Shown here: positions 11,285 through 11,659 of the stretch, piece after piece
Layout: every line of letters starts with the position of its first letter
Position numbering within the stretch: the first letter of the stretch is position 1
Source: Thiotrichales bacterium
GTDB taxonomy: Bacteria > Pseudomonadota > Gammaproteobacteria > Thiomicrospirales > Thiomicrospiraceae
DNA length: 11,659 bases
Assembly: GCA_027036095.1 (NCBI GenBank)
Contig: JALVTA010000035.1
Span: forward strand, 1-11,659
Direction: 5' to 3'
Position numbers and translations under genes: made by a program
Notes under the pieces: model-generated
The model's input: the letters and a program-made list of their open reading frames with translations, nothing else
Database searches by the model: none
What the model was told of the DNA's origin: nothing

Positions 11285-11659
11285 GTCCGGCCAATATCGT
11301 CCAGAAGCTCTGGAACTACTGCAATGTGCTGCGCGACGACGGCATGTCCTATGGGGACTATGTGGAGCAGCTGACCTATCTGCTGTTTCTGAAGATGGCG
11401 CATGAACGTACCCAGCCGCCCTGGAACCAGCCCAGCCCGGTGCCCGAAGGTTATGACTGGCCCAGCCTGCTCGAGCGGGACGGGGATGAGCTGTTTGATC
11501 ATTACCGCCACATTCTGGAAACCCTGGGCCGTGAGCCGGGGCTGCTGGGGCTGATCTTCGCCAAGGCGCAGAACAAGTTTCAGGACCCGGCCAAGCTGAG
11601 ACGGCTGATCGTTGACCTCATCGACCGGGAAAACTGGTCGGCCATGAGCGCCGATGTGA
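11281..11659 (+). CDS. hsdM: Type I DNA adenine methyltransferase, M subunit (N-terminal part)
   Basis: The gene starts at ATG 11281, overlapping the hsdS stop (ATGA), and runs off the right edge; 126 codons are visible of a family length near 500. HsdM uses S-adenosylmethionine to methylate adenine within the HsdS target, and two copies assemble with one HsdS. The visible part is the N-terminal helical domain of type I methylases (HsdM_N), which contacts DNA and HsdS. Its signatures here are IVQKLWNYCNVLRDDGMSYGDY and the helix EQLTYLLFLKMAHE, with the usual LLGLIFAKAQNKF stretch further on. The SAM-binding and NPPF catalytic motifs would lie beyond the window, so activity cannot be judged. 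Composition returns to GC-rich. Placing hsdM last, after hsdS, is less common than hsdR-hsdM-hsdS or hsdM-hsdS-hsdR. Confidence 0.93.
   Translation, partial: MSPANIVQKLWNYCNVLRDDGMSYGDYVEQLTYLLFLKMAHERTQPPWNQPSPVPEGYDWPSLLERDGDELFDHYRHILETLGREPGLLGLIFAKAQNKFQDPAKLRRLIVDLIDRENWSAMSADV

Overview
The window reads as part of the chromosome of a GC-rich proteobacterium, most likely a gammaproteobacterium. I infer this from the strong G/C third-position bias, the gltB-gltD pair with a two-subunit NADPH-type glutamate synthase, and E. coli-like promoter, ribosome-site and terminator signals. I cannot name the genus. All genes lie on the + strand.

Left part (1-6698) is core metabolism: the 3' end of gpmI (cofactor-independent phosphoglycerate mutase, cut by the window edge), then gltB and gltD, the large and small subunits of glutamate synthase (GOGAT). 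The gpmI terminator hairpin and a candidate gltBD promoter occupy the same 40 bases: the TATAAT -10 box lies in the hairpin loop. gltB and gltD are 14 bases apart and evidently cotranscribed. Together they convert glutamine plus 2-oxoglutarate to two glutamates.

Middle (6699-6917) is an intergenic stretch without a gene. It holds a strong, bidirectional-looking intrinsic terminator and a 14-base palindrome, and separates housekeeping DNA from an accessory cassette.

Right part (6918-11659) is a type I restriction-modification cassette in the order hsdR - hsdS - hsdM (hsdM cut by the window end). hsdR and hsdS are 2 bases apart; hsdS and hsdM overlap by ATGA. HsdR is the ATP-driven translocase/endonuclease, HsdS the DNA specificity subunit with two target recognition domains (TRDs), and HsdM the adenine methyltransferase. 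The base composition of hsdS is sharply mosaic: both TRDs are AT-rich (lines I counted by hand: about 32-48% GC) while the conserved halves are GC-rich (about 68-70%). The AT-rich tract begins inside the last ~23 codons of hsdR, which suggests that recognition cassettes have been exchanged by recombination and where the crossovers fell.

I looked for an undescribed system and found none: the accessory content is a recognisable type I R-M operon. The most interesting points are its mosaic structure, its R-S-M gene order, and the overlapping terminator/promoter before gltB.
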